Source: Rhodamnia argentea
Taxonomy: Eukaryota; Streptophyta; Magnoliopsida; Myrtales; Myrtaceae
DNA length: 64,000 nt
Direction: 5' to 3'
Assembly (NCBI RefSeq): GCF_020921035.1
Contig: NC_063151.1
Coordinates: forward strand, 992,001-1,056,000
Part shown: one piece after another, positions 13,394 through 30,389 of the stretch
How positions within the stretch are numbered: position 1 is the stretch's first letter
How the letters are laid out: every line of letters starts with the position of its first letter
Position numbers and translations under genes: made by a program
Notes under the pieces: model-generated
What the model was told of the DNA's origin: nothing
The model's database searches: none
What the model saw: the letters and a program-made list of their open reading frames with translations, nothing else

Positions 13394-14910
13394 GGAAAAA
13401 ATTACTAAAAATGTCTTAAACTTATTGCAATTGTGTTAATTCAATCCTAAACATTTTTTTTAGCCGATTGAGTCCTAAACCTTTTGCAATTGTGCCAATT
13501 CAATCTATTCGGCGAATTTTGGCCTGCCGGCATCGACGCAGACGCCGGCCGGCTGGCGACATGATATTTTAATATTTTTTTGATTTTTTTTTCTAATTTT
13601 CTGATTTTTTTTATTTTTATTTTTTTAGTTCCCCTTCCCAGCCCAGATCTGCACTCTCTCCTCCTCCTCTTCTTCGTGATCTGCATTTCTACGTTGCTAC
13701 AGTTCACCCCCAGCCACCGGACAATCGAATTGGGAAAATGTTGGAAAAGTTGAAACCCTTCATCCATGTCGTTGGTGATATAAAAAAAAAATCCATGTCG
13801 TCGTTTGGCCAAATCGAGACAGAGAGAGAGAGAGAGTTCTGGGGGAAGAGAGTTCAGGTGCGAGGGCGAGACCAAACCGTCGTGTGTCGCTTGCCGTCGT
13901 CGCAACCCGAGGGGGATGGCCTCGTGTGTGGGGGGTAGACCTTTTGTAAAAGGGGGAAGCTTTCCTTTTGGACTCTCACGGTCTCTTCACTGGTTCTCGC
14001 TTGGGGTGAAGAGAAAAGGAGAAGGAAAAAACAAAACCAAAGAAAGGAGAGGGAGAGAATCTGAGGCGCAAGGGAGCTCTGCAGAGGAGGAAGAAGCATT
14101 AGAGTTGGAAAAAAAAAAAAAAAGAGCTCGTTCACAAGGGAGAGGGAGAGCTCTGTGATTTTTGAAGGGCGAAAGAGAACTTTCTTTCCCGCGGAGGTCT
14201 CGAAGGAAGAGTCTCTGAAGCAAAACACAGAGCAGTTCAGAGAGCAAAAAAAAAAATCGTGAGCAAGAGTGAGAGATCGAGCCGAGTTTTCGAGTCCAAA
14301 CAATAGATCCAGACCTAGTTAACGTGTACACGCTTCTTTTCGACTGTGTAGTGCCTTTGTATGCTTCGTTTTGATGAAATCGCACCGACTGGTCCTTGCT
14401 CAAACCTCGTCGGGGCCGTGATCCGCGGCCTTCAAACGGACGACATCACGTGCGGTCGAATCCGTTTGGGTAAGTCGTTCGGCCTTTATTTCTCCTGTTG
14501 CGGTGTTGTGGCTCGGTCCTGGCGGTTGGAGTCGGTGGCTGGCGCCGTTGATTGGGGGGTGTGCGGTTCCTGTGTAGGTCCAAGAGGGAGGACCTGTGAA
14601 GAAGACCCTGTGAAGAAGACCCCGTGAAAAGCATCGTGGAGAAGACGACCTCCTGCGCTGGGAAAGGGGAAATAAAAAAATAAAAATAAAAAAAAAATTC
14701 CGAAAATTAGAAAAAAATAAAGAAATAAATAATATATTAAAATATTATGTCATCGGCCGGCCGGTGTTCACGTCAGTGCCGACAGGCCAAAATTCGCCAG
14801 ATTGACTGAATTGGCACAATTACAAAAGGTTTAGAACTCAATCGATAAAAAAAATTAAAATTAAATTGGCATAATTACAATAAATTTTTTACTTTTTCGG
14901 TAATTTTTCC
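13394..14910. mobile_element. Non-autonomous TIR (Mutator-like) element with ~250-bp arms and foreign-looking core
   Basis: The left arm (13394-13640) and right arm (14660-14910) are inverted copies of each other over about 250 bp. They share GGAAAAA(A)TTAC ends, a CCTTTTGCAATTGTGCCAATTC-like stretch, the GGCGAATTTTGGCCTG block and the GCCGGCCGG block. Flanks TTCCAAAAT and CTCGAAAAT agree at 7 of 9 positions, as for an eroded Mutator 9-bp target duplication. The core (13650-14650) is different in style: GA-rich and GC-richer, with an open stretch at 14361-14480 (LRFDEIAPTGP..., then IRGLQTDDITCGRIRLG) followed by GGTAAGTC, a donor-like site. It may hold a captured 5' UTR and first exon, but I do not recognise the source. 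No transposase. Confidence 0.75.
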
Positions 14911-15280
14911 TCGAAAATGTTCCCCCATGCGTTTCGTTTACTTTGTCAAACCTACAAGTCTCTCTCATGGAGTGTTGAAAGTCTCAACGACAGTTCTCAG
15001 TTGCATGGTAACTGCTCAAACTCAACATCGGCTGCGTACTTCCGAAGAAGCAATTTATGATTCAGCCCTTTGGACTGTTCAATGGTTTTCTAGGATTGAA
15101 GAATCAGTGTCCCAACTTAAAACAGTTTCGAACAAGATCGCACTCGCGAATTTGGTCAAATTTGGAATTGGGGCATAGCCTATAACTACTTGCTTCTTGT
15201 CAAGATCAAGGCCATAGAGCTCGCACTTCCTTCTTTTTCTGCAAACCTCATATCTGCAATTCAACACAGTTGCAATTCAA

Positions 15281-15305
15281 CTCTCTCTCTCTCTCTCTCT
15301 CTCTC
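15281..15305. repeat. (CT)n tract upstream of the patatin-like start
   Basis: An uninterrupted CT dinucleotide run ending 11 bases before the ATG at 15317, so probably within the 5' UTR. Similar GA/CT tracts lie next to RPN11 and the CXE genes; such tracts are known binding sites for plant GAGA-binding (BBR/BPC) proteins. Confidence 0.7.
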
Positions 15306-15316
15306 CATCCAGTTAC

Positions 15317-17229
15317 ATGATGATATCCATGGAAAGAACAAGCAGCTTGCCACTTCAGCCTCCGACTTACGGAAACCTCATTACAATTCTAAGTATTGAT
15401 GGTGGAGGGATAAGAGGGCTTATCCCAGGAACCATCCTCGCTTTCTTAGAGTCTGAACTTCAGGTATAATTACATATATATATATATCAATCACTTGCTA
15501 ATGCTTTTGTAATTTTTTTGTAAGAACCACTTTGCTGCGTGATCCAATCACTTGAAGTTCGCCTTTTCATGCATGCATTGCCCATTCAAATTTCGGTTCC
15601 TAACTAGAGAACACATCTCTGTGGACTGTGCAGAAACTAGATGGTGAAGATGCAAGAATCGCAGATTATTTCGATGTTATTGCTGGAACGAGCACTGGTG
15701 GTCTTGTCACGGCCATGTTAACCACCCCCGACGAGAACGATCGTCCCTTGTTCGCTGCAAAGGACATTAAGGATTTTTACCTTAACAATTGCCCTAAAAT
15801 CTTCCCTCAAGACAGGTGAGCCGAAATTTTCAAGCGGGTATAGGAGTTATAGGTACAAAGTACTGTTTTCTTGAATGACTTTCTAACATAATGTCTTTGT
15901 AAATTGAAAACTACAGTTGTCCTTTCGCGCCTGCTACGAAGATGATCAAAGCTGTGACTGGCCCAAAATATGATGGAAAATACCTGCATATGCTCGTGAA
16001 AGAGAAACTCGGGAACACAAGATTGAACCAGACATTGACTAATGTTGTTATCCCAACGTTCGACATCAAGCGACTTCAGCCAACCATCTTTTCTAGCTAC
16101 GAGGTTCATCTTCTTGTCCTTAACATGCATATAACTTCTGTCCTTACGTTCTTTTTTTTTTTTTCCTAGGTTATCATATTTAGATAATCAACTAAGTATT
16201 TTGTTTTCGGGGAAATGGGTAGGTGAAGAAAACGCCGACCATAAACGCCTTGCTCTCGGACATATGCATCTCAACCTCAGCAGCACCAACTTATCTCCCA
16301 GCTCATTATTTCGAAACCCAAGACTCCACAGGAAAACCGAGGGAATTCAACCTCATAGATGGCGGCGTAGCTGCAAACAATCCGGTATGAAAGAACTATG
16401 TTTTGGCAGACCTGATTTAACAAAAGGTGCATCTATAGTTTCTAACTTTACGTCGTTCATCATGCAGACGTTACTCGCAATGGGCGAAGTGACGAAGGAG
16501 ATCATGGGAGGAAGCTCGGATTTCTTCCCTATAAAGCCAATGGATTACGGAAGATTTCTGGTGATATCACTCGGGACTGGCTCGCAAAAAGTCGAAGGGA
16601 AGTACGGCGCAAGTGAAGCTGCCAAATGGGGAGTGCTGGACTGGTTGAGCAGCAGTGGTGGGAGCCCCTTGGTCGATGTGTTCATGCACGTGAGCGCCGA
16701 TATGGTCGACTTCCACCTCTCTGCGGTCTTCCAGGCCCTGCACCTTGAAGCCAACTACCTCCGGATTCAGGTATTCTTATTGCACCTTGAATCATTCAAG
16801 AAAATTATCTCCTCAGAGAACAGGAGTTGACCCGCTAGTCGAATTTGGAATGGATAGGACGACAACTTAAGCGGGGCCGTGGCATCCGTGGATATCGCAA
16901 CAAAGAAGAACTTGAACGACTTAGCCAGAACCGGCGAAGCACTGTTGAAGAAGCCTGTTTCAAAGGTAGACCTAGACACAGGTGGATGCAAGGCGTGTAA
17001 CACGGAGACTAATGAAGAGGCTCTCGGAAGGTATTGAACTATCTGTTCTGAACGATGTCTCGAGTTCTTGAGTGATTAAAAGTTTCAGGACAGTGTATGA
17101 TCATTGAGGTTACTAATTGCAATTCTAAATTGTGGTTTCAGGTTTGCAAAAAAGCTCTCATGTGAGAGACGACTTCGTCTTGCTAGGTCACCTCATGGAC
17201 ATAACTCCGCAAGTTTGAAGCAATTCTAA
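15317..17229 (+). CDS. Patatin-like phospholipase (PLP2-type lipid acyl hydrolase)
   Basis: Seven exons join in frame to 413 residues: 15317-15463, 15634-15815, 15917-16103, 16223-16384, 16468-16770, 16858-17030 and 17142-17229, all with GT-AG borders. The anion-binding loop DGGGIRG is at residues 28-34. The nucleophile elbow GTSTGG gives Ser69, and DGGVAANNP gives catalytic Asp218, so the Ser-Asp dyad is complete. The length fits the PLP2/patatin class (about 400 residues). No signal peptide is evident, so a cytosolic or membrane-associated enzyme is expected. The family deacylates galactolipids and phospholipids and is often induced by wounding or pathogens. The start is the first of two adjacent ATGs; Met2 or Met5 could also serve. 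The closest relative in the window is the decayed copy at 1-1973, so this was a tandem pair now 15 kb apart. Confidence 0.92.
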
Positions 17230-18088
17230 ACTGTACAATCGAGGGACGACAAATGTGAAGATTGATTCTTAGGGGATAACTCATTTATTCTTTGATTGTT
17301 TCATTCTTTCCATTCTCGAATGAAATTCCAAGCAGACAATTTTCGTGTGGGGTTTAAATTAATCTAATTCTCCTTGATGATTAGTTTTGTATGTAGTAGC
17401 TGGTGTGATAGCTTGTAAACACCGTCCATATGAATAAAGACCTCATTATTATGGATTGTGGCTGGAAATTGTTGAGATCGTCCCTATTTAATGTCGAAAA
17501 GCTAAGCATAATCGACTTGCGTGAAAGCACACAGATATGTGTACTGAAAATTAGATGATAACAATGTTAATCATATTCACAATAATTACGATGCTGATTG
17601 TAGGGATTAAGATAATTACATGATAATTTATCAACAATAATAATAACACGTGCCTTCGACGGAATATGGAAAGCAGTATATAGTCGTCTGTTATTTTTCT
17701 TCACCAAAGCTTATGCTTATTTCACAAAAAATGAATTATTTGGAAAATAATTCTATCGTCCACGAAAATATTTAGATGTGAGAGATTATTCTTAAAGAAA
17801 ATGTTTTCGGATCACTCATTTTCTATGAAACAAACGGAGCCTAAGAACCATTTGCATAGAAAAGATATTTTGGCAAAACCCAAAAGAAATTTAAATTTTT
17901 ACCATTGCATAATTGATCCTTTTCCTCCATAAATTTTCTAGTGAGAGCAAGCATTGAGGCAAAATATTTTATTTCTATCAACTGAGCATATTTATAATTT
18001 TTACCAATGTCGTTTGAATTTTTTTTCCTATTTTGTGATCTTAATGTTGCGGTGTGGTTTATACTCCCATGCAACAGGAAAGCATGTG
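17230..18088. other. 3' flank of the patatin-like gene, no gene seen
   Basis: The first 230 bases are the likely 3' UTR, with an AATAAA signal at about 17433, and are recognisably related to the 3' flank of the decayed copy. The rest is AT-rich with no coding or repeat structure that I can identify. Confidence 0.5.
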
Positions 18089-18093
18089 GGTGA

Positions 18094-21000
18094 TGTTAAG
18101 GATAATGGCGCAGATCAAGGAATCAAGATCAAATCAAATCACGCAATTACAAGCAAGTGCTAAGATCAAGGGATTGTAAATTCAATTTAATTCATTCTAA
18201 TGGCTTGTAATCTCTTGTATAAATACATGTACTCGTACATGGAAATGTATCGATTGTAAAAAATATTTTCCTCGGAATTCTCTCGATTCTCATAAACCTT
18301 ATATGGTATCAGAGCTTTTTCGCTCAACCGAGCCCTCAATCCCACCATGTCAAGTCCAACCGGTGACACATCAACTCTTCTGCAACCGATCTCATTATCA
18401 TCGGCAACACTATCTAGCTTCCCATGAAGCTCACAGCCGGCAACTTTCTCTCTTGGCAAGCACAACTTCATGCCATTTTAATTGGGCATGATCTGCTCTA
18501 ATCCGTTGATGGCACACACCCGTGTCCGTCACTCGATTCATTCCGATCGCCTAGTCCAGCACGCACATTGTGGATCCGCCAGGATCAATTGTTGTTATCC
18601 ACCATTTTCAGCTTAGTTCCTAAACCTATTTTGCCGCTGATTGCATTCAGCGAAACCTCTCAAGAGGCATTAAAAAAGCTCATCAAACTTTATGCCAACA
18701 AATCTCATTCTTGGGTAATATCTCTCAAGGACCGGTTATCCGTAATCCGGCGCTAATCAAGATCGGTTTCTGAATATCATCAAGAATTAAACGATAGTGC
18801 CGATGAACTCTCCATTATTAATGCACCCCTTCAAGATGATAATATTGTTATACATGTTTATGTGGAATTCGTCCTAAATTTAAAGAATTAGCGGCTGCAA
18901 TTCGCACTAGAGAAAATCCTATTTCATTTGAGGAATTACACGACAAACTTGTCGCTTATGAAACTTACCTTAAGCATGAAGAAAAAGCCACAAAATTCAT
19001 TCCTATCACAGCTCAATATATTCCCAAATCACGTTCTAGTGCGTCCGTTGCTCACCGGAACGGTGCCCAAAACGGACGCGGAACTTCTCATGGTGCTCGC
19101 AACAACTCCTTTCCTCCAAACCCATTATCACCGACAAATCCCACATGGATCCAACTTCCAATCACTACCCAACAAACGAGTTCAACCTCACCTCCTGTCT
19201 CAACGCCAATCCAATCGCAAGCTCCTACAGCTGCTACCAACCCACCGCCTACCCCCTATGCAACAGTTGTTTCTCCAATTCACAGCACCGACGCCATCAA
19301 CAGCCATCCGCCGATCGAATCATAACCTCGGCCACCACTCAACCCACCCACAACCGACCCCTTACCTAAAATTCCAGACCAACTCAAATCAAAATAACAC
19401 ACCACTGTCTATCATAAATCCCAACCCATCGGATCCACCCCCCTCATCCTCTAATCCACCACCACGACAGGTCTTACCACCACCTCCACCAACCGCAACC
19501 CGCAACCATCCAATGATTACACGATCCAGGAATAACATCTTCAAACCCAAACAAATTCATCACACCACTAAATATCCTCTATCCGATACCATCGAACCAA
19601 CATGCGTTACTCAAGCCTTGTGGGATGCCAAATGAGACACACCATGTCCGAGGAATTTAATGCGCTGCTGTGCAATAAAACATGGGAACTCACCCCTAAC
19701 ATAAATTCCAGTAATGTTGTTAGTTGCAGGTGGATCTTCCGGATTAAACGCCGATCCGACGGTAGTATTGAGCGCTACAAAGTGCGTCTCGTTGCCGCCT
19801 TGGGATTGACTACAATGACATCTTTAGTCCCCGTCATCAAACTAACCATCATTCATGTTGTGTTTTCTATTGCATTGAACTGATGATGGCCACTTCAACA
19901 ACTTGATGTCAACAAAGCATTCCTATAAGGGGATCTCACGGATAAACTATACATGACTCAACCTGCGGGGTTTATTGATCCGACTCGACAGAACCATGTA
20001 TGCAAAATGAAAAAAGCTATTTACGGAATTAAACAAGCACCAAGGGCATGGTACACTGCATTGAGTAAATTCCTACACACTCACAACTTTCGCAACTCCC
20101 GCTCCGATCCATCCTTGTTCATTTACACCATGGGTCCAATTACAACATTCTTATTTGTCTATGTTGACGATCTCGTCATCACAGGTAATGACACCTCTTT
20201 CATTGCCAACTTCATTGAAGCATTATCTATGCATTTCTCTATGAAAGATTTGGGAACACTTCATTACTTCCTTAGCAATGAAGTGATCCCAACCAAGACA
20301 TGTATACTTCTCTCTCAACATAAGTATATCCATTAGATTCTACAAAAACACAAAATGGATGAGGCCAAGGAGGTAGGCACTTCATTGGCGGTGGAAATCA
20401 ACTTATCTGCCAATGATCTAGCTAAGGCAACCAATGCAAGTAAGTATCCAAGTCTTATTGGGGCTCTTCAATATCTCACTATCACAAGACCTAATATTGC
20501 ATTCTTCGTCAACAAATGATCTCAGTTCATGCAACGTCCCACTATCACACATTGGACTGCTGCTAAACAACTTCTCCGGTACTTAAAAGGAAGTATATTT
20601 CATGGGTTACATCTAACAAGCTCCACGGCATCTATTCTTTACGGGTTCTCCGATGCTGATTGGGCAAGTCATGCAAATGACCAATCATCCACCTCTGCAT
20701 TTATCATCTATCTCGGCCCTAATCAAATATCTTGGAGTGCGTGAAAACAACACACAATTGGCCCGTCTTCGACCGAAGTCGAGTATCGCGCCTTTGCCAC
20801 CACTACGGTAGAACTACAATGAGTTCGAAATCTGCTGTCCAAACTTGGCATCCAACCGATCACCACTCCAACTCTGTCTTGTGACAACATCGGCGCCACA
20901 TGTGTATGTGCAAATTTGGTATTTCACTCCCGAATGAAGCACATTGCCATAAATTACCATTTCATTCGTAATCTAGTTGCAAGTGGAGCTCTCCGCATCT

Positions 21001-21338
21001 CATACATCTCAACCACAGATCAACTTGCAGATGCCCTCACAAAACCATTATCCAAACCTCGATTAAGTTATTTGTGACCTAAGATCGGCGTCTTTGATGG
21101 AAGAGCCATCTTGTGGGGGTGCGTTAAGGATAATGGCACGGATCAATGAATCAAGATCAAATCAAATCAAATCACGCAAGTAAAAGCAAGTGCTAAGATC
21201 AAGGGATTGTAAATTCAATTTGATTAATTCTAAAGGCTTGTAATCTCTTGTATAAATACATGTACTCGCACATGGAAAATGTATTGGTTGCAAAAAAATA
21301 TTTTCCTCGTAATTCTCTCGATTCTCATAAACCTTATA
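18094..21338 (+). mobile_element. Ty1/copia retrotransposon, broken, both LTRs present
   Basis: The 5' LTR (18094-18303, 210 bp) and 3' LTR (21122-21338, 217 bp) agree at roughly 93 percent and are flanked by the perfect 5-bp target duplication GGTGA (18089-18093 and 21339-21343). A primer-binding site TGGTATCAGAGC (initiator Met tRNA type) follows the 5' LTR. A GTGGGGG polypurine tract precedes the 3' LTR. TATA-like TATAAATAC lies in each LTR. Recognisable internal parts are gag-like sequence, a proline-rich region, reverse transcriptase with its YVDD motif (about 19600-20340) and RNase H (about 20520-21060). The order (RT last, with Copia motifs) and short LTRs suggest an Ale/Retrofit-like lineage. 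At 3.2 kb it is shorter than a full Copia element and carries many breaks. LTR divergence suggests an age of a few million years or more. Confidence 0.9.
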
Positions 21339-21343
21339 GGTGA

Positions 21344-22531
21344 TGTAACGAGAGTGATGTAATTGAGTAACGTAACAAGAGATACGATGTGCTAATTATA
21401 GTGGAATATTCTACTAGACGTGGCACTAGTTTAAGAGTGAACCAGGACAAAATCTCATGTCTCAATTTTCTCTTTCTTGCTCGTTTTACTTTGCTATGAT
21501 TGTGCGCCGATCCTCACAATTAAAAGAGTACTTCTTGATACCAGTGACGCCATTCACTAAGGAGAATATATCATGCAACCAATGAAACATTGACATATAT
21601 CGAATTTAATAACAACCTATTGTTTTGAATAAAGTTCAATGCCTACTCATATCGTAAGCTTATAGGCATCGGGCATATAAACTAATCGGAATAAACCAAT
21701 ATTAGCATACATCGAGCATAGTACCAATGTAAAGTTTGCATATAATGTAATGTGTATGTGAGTGAATACCTTATATTATATTTAGTTACACAAAATTAAG
21801 TTGATCAATTTTCAGTTAACACGATAAGATGAATTAGTCATATCCAATATTGTATCGAGATGTAACCACTTTATACATTAGAATTCTCGTTATAGAAAAG
21901 ATCAGGTGCCTAAGTCTCAAAGACACTCTCTTTTACAAACAACACTCGGCGCCATTTAACATCTACTCTAAGATCTTGCTTCCATCCGAAAGCGATCCAC
22001 TATTATATTTATGTGCTTGAATGTATAACTTCACCATACATCATTATTGTCAAACCGGTTAGCTTAAGCGCTTACTGGGGTCGAACCGGTCGAACCGCAT
22101 GCTGGTCACCACTTCGGTTTGGCCTCCGGTACGGTTTTGAAGACATTGCCTTGGACACTATCTCATTCTCGCCTCGAGAAATTATGCGCAAGTTGAGTAC
22201 GTCAATGGCTAATGGGCAGCCTTTGATGGACTGGACCAGGCCCGTCAAAGGAATGGGCCCGATGGTCGGGCCTCTTGTCGGTTATGCTGGACTAGGCCCG
22301 TTCAGTTAGAAAACCTTCAATTCGGGCCCAGTTCCGTACCGAAATGAATCGTTCAAGCCCGCCCAAACAACAGCACAAGCTCTCGCTGGCTTGCAGCTAA
22401 AGTCATCCCAAGTTCTCCTCCTCCTCCTCTCCATCGGTTCACTGCAACCGAGAACTCGAGAGGACGAAGAAGACCGAGAGAGAGAGAGAGAGAGACGCAG
22501 AGACGAGGACGCGGTGTGATTCAGAACTTGA
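21344..22531. other. Spacer and RPN11 upstream region
   Basis: 21344-22190 is AT-rich and holds no gene that I can see. The last 340 bases are GC-richer and look like the RPN11 promoter and 5' UTR, including a GA tract at about 22476-22494. Confidence 0.5.
22195..22335. promoter_or_regulatory. Cluster of GGGCC / site II-like motifs upstream of RPN11
   Basis: Within 140 bases there are at least six TGGGC or GGCCC words (for example AATGGGCCCG, CTAGGCCCG and TCGGGCCCAG), 200-340 bases before the RPN11 start. Such site II elements are common in promoters of plant housekeeping genes. Only the motif cluster is seen; its function is inferred. Confidence 0.4.
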
Positions 22532-27254
<4,723 letters not shown>

Positions 27255-28144
27255 GGCCCCTCCGAATCGGCATCTTATCTTCCTGCATTCAGCACAACTC
27301 TGTATCATCTTTCGTGAAAGTGTTTCCGGATTTAAGTCGGTTTGGTCGGTAGACACTGCGGGTGGCTTTCTAGAAAATGCAGCCCTTTTTCTTCTGCTTG
27401 CTTGTATTACCATTCAAACAAATTCAGTTACCAATTTGTTCTTGTCCAAGAAAAGGAGAGGAAAGGAGACATTTTATCGGCCAGCCTCTGAAATTGCTCG
27501 CTTGTACTAATTCATGGGCGCGGGTCTCCGGTCTCTGACCAATGAGGACGATAGATTGAGTTGCCAAAGATGTTGCGACAGCATCTCTTGTGGGGAGCAT
27601 AGGAGACAAGATCTTGTGCATCGTTTTCGGCTTTTGCTTAGAAGCGGCACGAGCTAGTGTATGCTGGACTGGTCCAATATCAAATGTACGTACCAATGAT
27701 AATTCTCTACTGTAAATTGGAGAAAATTTATAGGATGAAAACTAAGGATTTTAGCATTTGGTTGAAGATTAAGATGATGCATAAATAAAGTTTATAGTCT
27801 GAAAAGAGGTGAAAAAACATGATAAAAATGAATATTTGGAAAACGGCTACCATGCGCCGAGTTCACATTATAAAGAAAGTCTACAACTTGGCTAGGAAAG
27901 TCAGAACACATGTCGCTCACCCGGTTGGTCGAGCCACATGTTACAATTGTGAAAAAACCAATAACAGAAAATAACAGTTAAATAACCAGGAATTCGTGAA
28001 AAAGCTACCCACAATTGCCGTGCCCAAGAATGTAAAAGCGACAATTTGATTTTGACGACGACTGGAACTGTAGTCACCACAGGCAAAAAAGTAAACGAAA
28101 GACTGTAATCGCCCCCCGACATTTCTCATTGTTTCCAGCACCTT
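27255..28144. other. RPN11 3' UTR and downstream flank of CXE-1
   Basis: No gene. The part from about 27530 resembles 39650-39780, sharing AAGATGTTG and GACAAGATCTTGTGCAT-like words, and 27940-28050 resembles 40070-40130. The 3' flank of CXE-1 therefore matches the 3' flank of CXE-3, marking the edge of a duplicated block. Confidence 0.5.
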
Positions 28145-29346
28145 TCACTCCACAGTCTCCTCCTTGTGATCACCACCATCGCCGTTAACGAACGAGGCCA
28201 CCCGTTTGTACAGCCTCTTCGCCTTCTCGCAGCTTGGGTCCATGATTTGGAACACGTGATCCACGCCCTCGATCTCCATGAACTCCGCCGCCACCGCCGC
28301 CCCGCCGCTCTCCACCAGCTTCTCGTAGTACATCCTCCCTCTGTCCCTCAGAATGTCCTTCTCGCTCACGATAACCAGCACCTTCTTGCACGCCAGCCCG
28401 TCCACACCGGTGGCCCCGTCCGCGAACGGGTTGATCAGCGGGTCGTCGCACCCCTTGTCCGACACGCACACGAACCGCCACCAGCTGTCCACCCACGCCT
28501 TCCGACCAGGGTCCGACACCTCTACCCCGATCGGGGTCTCGCCCCAGAAGTAGGGTTGTAACATCGCGATCCCCGAGAGCTTGACCCGCTTGCCGAGTAC
28601 GTCATCCCTTAATCAGCAAGGGAGGCAGAAACTTAGGTAATAATGAAATAAGGAGATTTTACGTAAAATCCCACTACTGCCGTAAACACTATTAATCAGA
28701 GCCTCCGCAGCATAAAAGTGTTCATGTTTTAAGATTCTAATCAGACGTAGCACAGCGATGAAACCTCAACGTAACTTATAATAGAAAACTCACTCAGCAT
28801 CTTTAGTTTTGTTATTGTACCGTACCTGAGTCGCATGGCCAGGTGGTGCGACATGTTGGCGCCGCCGCTGTCACCGACGAGGAAGAGCCGGTCGAAGTCC
28901 GCATGGTCCCTGAGCCACGGCTCGCACCGGGCTTCCTCCGATGCGATCCACTGCAGAGCAGCCCAGGAGTCATCGTAGGCGGCAGGGAGGGAGTGCTCGG
29001 GGACTCGGCGATAGTCAACGGAGACGAGGACGATGTTGCACTCGGCGACAAGGGCGTTGAGGCTGGAGTGATACTTGGGGTCGGCGATGGAGGAGATGAT
29101 GAAGGCCCCGCCGTGGAAGTAGACGACGAGGGGGAGCTTCGTGGCAGCGGACGCGGAGGAGGGGCGGTAGATACGGGCGGAGACGCCAACGTCGGGGAGG
29201 ATGAGGACGTCCTTGGACTCAACTCGGGTCTCGGGGTCGAGGCCGGGCGGGGCGATCTCGAAGCCGGCAAGGCGGTCGAAGGTGCCGTCTTTGTAGACTC
29301 TGATGTAGGGGAAGATCTCGAGCGAAACCTCCTTGGCTGAATCCAT
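28145..29346 (-). CDS. Carboxylesterase CXE-1 (alpha/beta hydrolase, HSL/GID1-like class)
   Basis: Two exons on the minus strand, 29346-28826 and 28607-28145, give 327 residues. It belongs to the plant CXE family of soluble alpha/beta-hydrolase esterases, which act on small acyl esters and include 2-hydroxyisoflavanone dehydratase. The oxyanion-hole motif is HGGAF (78-82), the usual HGGG variant of this subclass. The nucleophile elbow GDSGGAN gives Ser160; SEKDILRDRG gives Asp258, and GVDHVF gives His291. The triad is complete. The start MDSAKEVSLEIFPYIRVYKDG is chosen because the sister genes begin the same way, although an open extension to 29478 exists. The single intron splits the codon 14 residues after the serine, as in the other copies. 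Exons are GC-rich against an AT-rich spacer. The natural substrate cannot be told from sequence. Confidence 0.93.
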
Positions 29347-30389
29347 GAAAGAGAGAGAGAGGTCAACGATCTTAATCAGAGACAGGCGAAGATGATGAGT
29401 GGGAGAGGCAAGAAACAGCGATGGCTCAAGCAGGGAAAGCAAAGCGGGCCTACTTATTAAGGAGCTCAGGTCAGACATGTAGTAGGCCCCTAGGAAAGTC
29501 GTCGCAATATCAAAATATATGATTTGAAAAGTATTTTTTTAAAATTAAATGCTTATATTATTTACAGAAATAAACGTTACCAAAAATATTGTTATCATCC
29601 ATGAAATTACTTAGGCATTAGTTATTGCCGATAACAAAAATAATTTTTTTTTATTGTTTATTTTACGGGATGCAGGCGATTGATTTTTGAAAAATATCTT
29701 TTAAGAATGACGGGGTAGTTGAGTTTGTCATCATCGAGGGCGTTGCTGGTGCAAGTGGTACATTAGTGCAAATAAAACAAAGGAGGCTTAAACAAAGATA
29801 TGAAGGAATAACTTAGGTGGCTAAACTATGGATATACAAGTAGTTGTAAGAGAAAGGTCGGCCCAAACAGTTGATTAAGAATATATGGTACAGGGAGCCA
29901 TGTGGAAGGATGAGATCTTATTATGAGGAGCTCAACAGAGTCAGCATGCGCCATTAATTTGAGATGAAAGTTAACCTAACATCCAAATTATTTTAAGAGA
30001 TTTTATGTGAGGTTTGATGAGTTTTTGTTTTTGGTCAAAAGGTTTGATGAGTTGAAAAGGAAGTTTTCGCGGGATGTATAGGCATGTTCATAGGCTTGGA
30101 TGAATGCTTTCTCATGACTTGATTGAAGAAGGGTGCGTTGTTGCGGCTTGTTGGATGGGATGGGATTAGTCAAATGTTTATAATTGCTTGGGCAGTAGTG
30201 GAAGATTAGTATGTGGCAAGGATTGTTCTTTCATCAGTAACCAGTAAAAGGTATAATATCTTGCATTTTGTCCTTGAATATTATTAAGTTACAATTGTCC
30301 AATCATCGTTCCGATTTGCTAAATTTTTTATCAATTGATTTTGGTTGCAGTGACAAATGAAACCAGTTTCATGTGCGAAGCACACGTGT
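29347..30389. other. CXE-1 upstream region, shared with the CXE-3 upstream region
   Basis: No gene. 29740-30380 is related to 42270-42930, sharing GTGCAAGTGGTAC, TTTAAACAAAGATAT-like and GGAGGAGCTCAA-like words in the same order. It is the spacer part of the duplicated CXE block. The first 120 bases hold a short GA tract and the probable 5' UTR of CXE-1. Confidence 0.5.

Noticed and set aside
13447-14403. Minus-strand open frames of about 140-150 codons in the TIR element core
   Set aside because: Low-complexity Lys/Arg/Ser/Leu runs from GA-rich and T-rich DNA; no domain.
28843-29340. Long plus-strand open frames opposite CXE-1, with equivalents opposite CXE-2 and CXE-3
   Set aside because: They mirror the GC-rich codon pattern of the esterase exons on the other strand and have no family resemblance or splice context.
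29347-29478. Upstream extension of CXE-1 beginning MSDLSSLISRP
   Set aside because: Not shared by the sister genes; it runs through the GA-rich leader. The common start MDS(A/S)KEVSLE is preferred.
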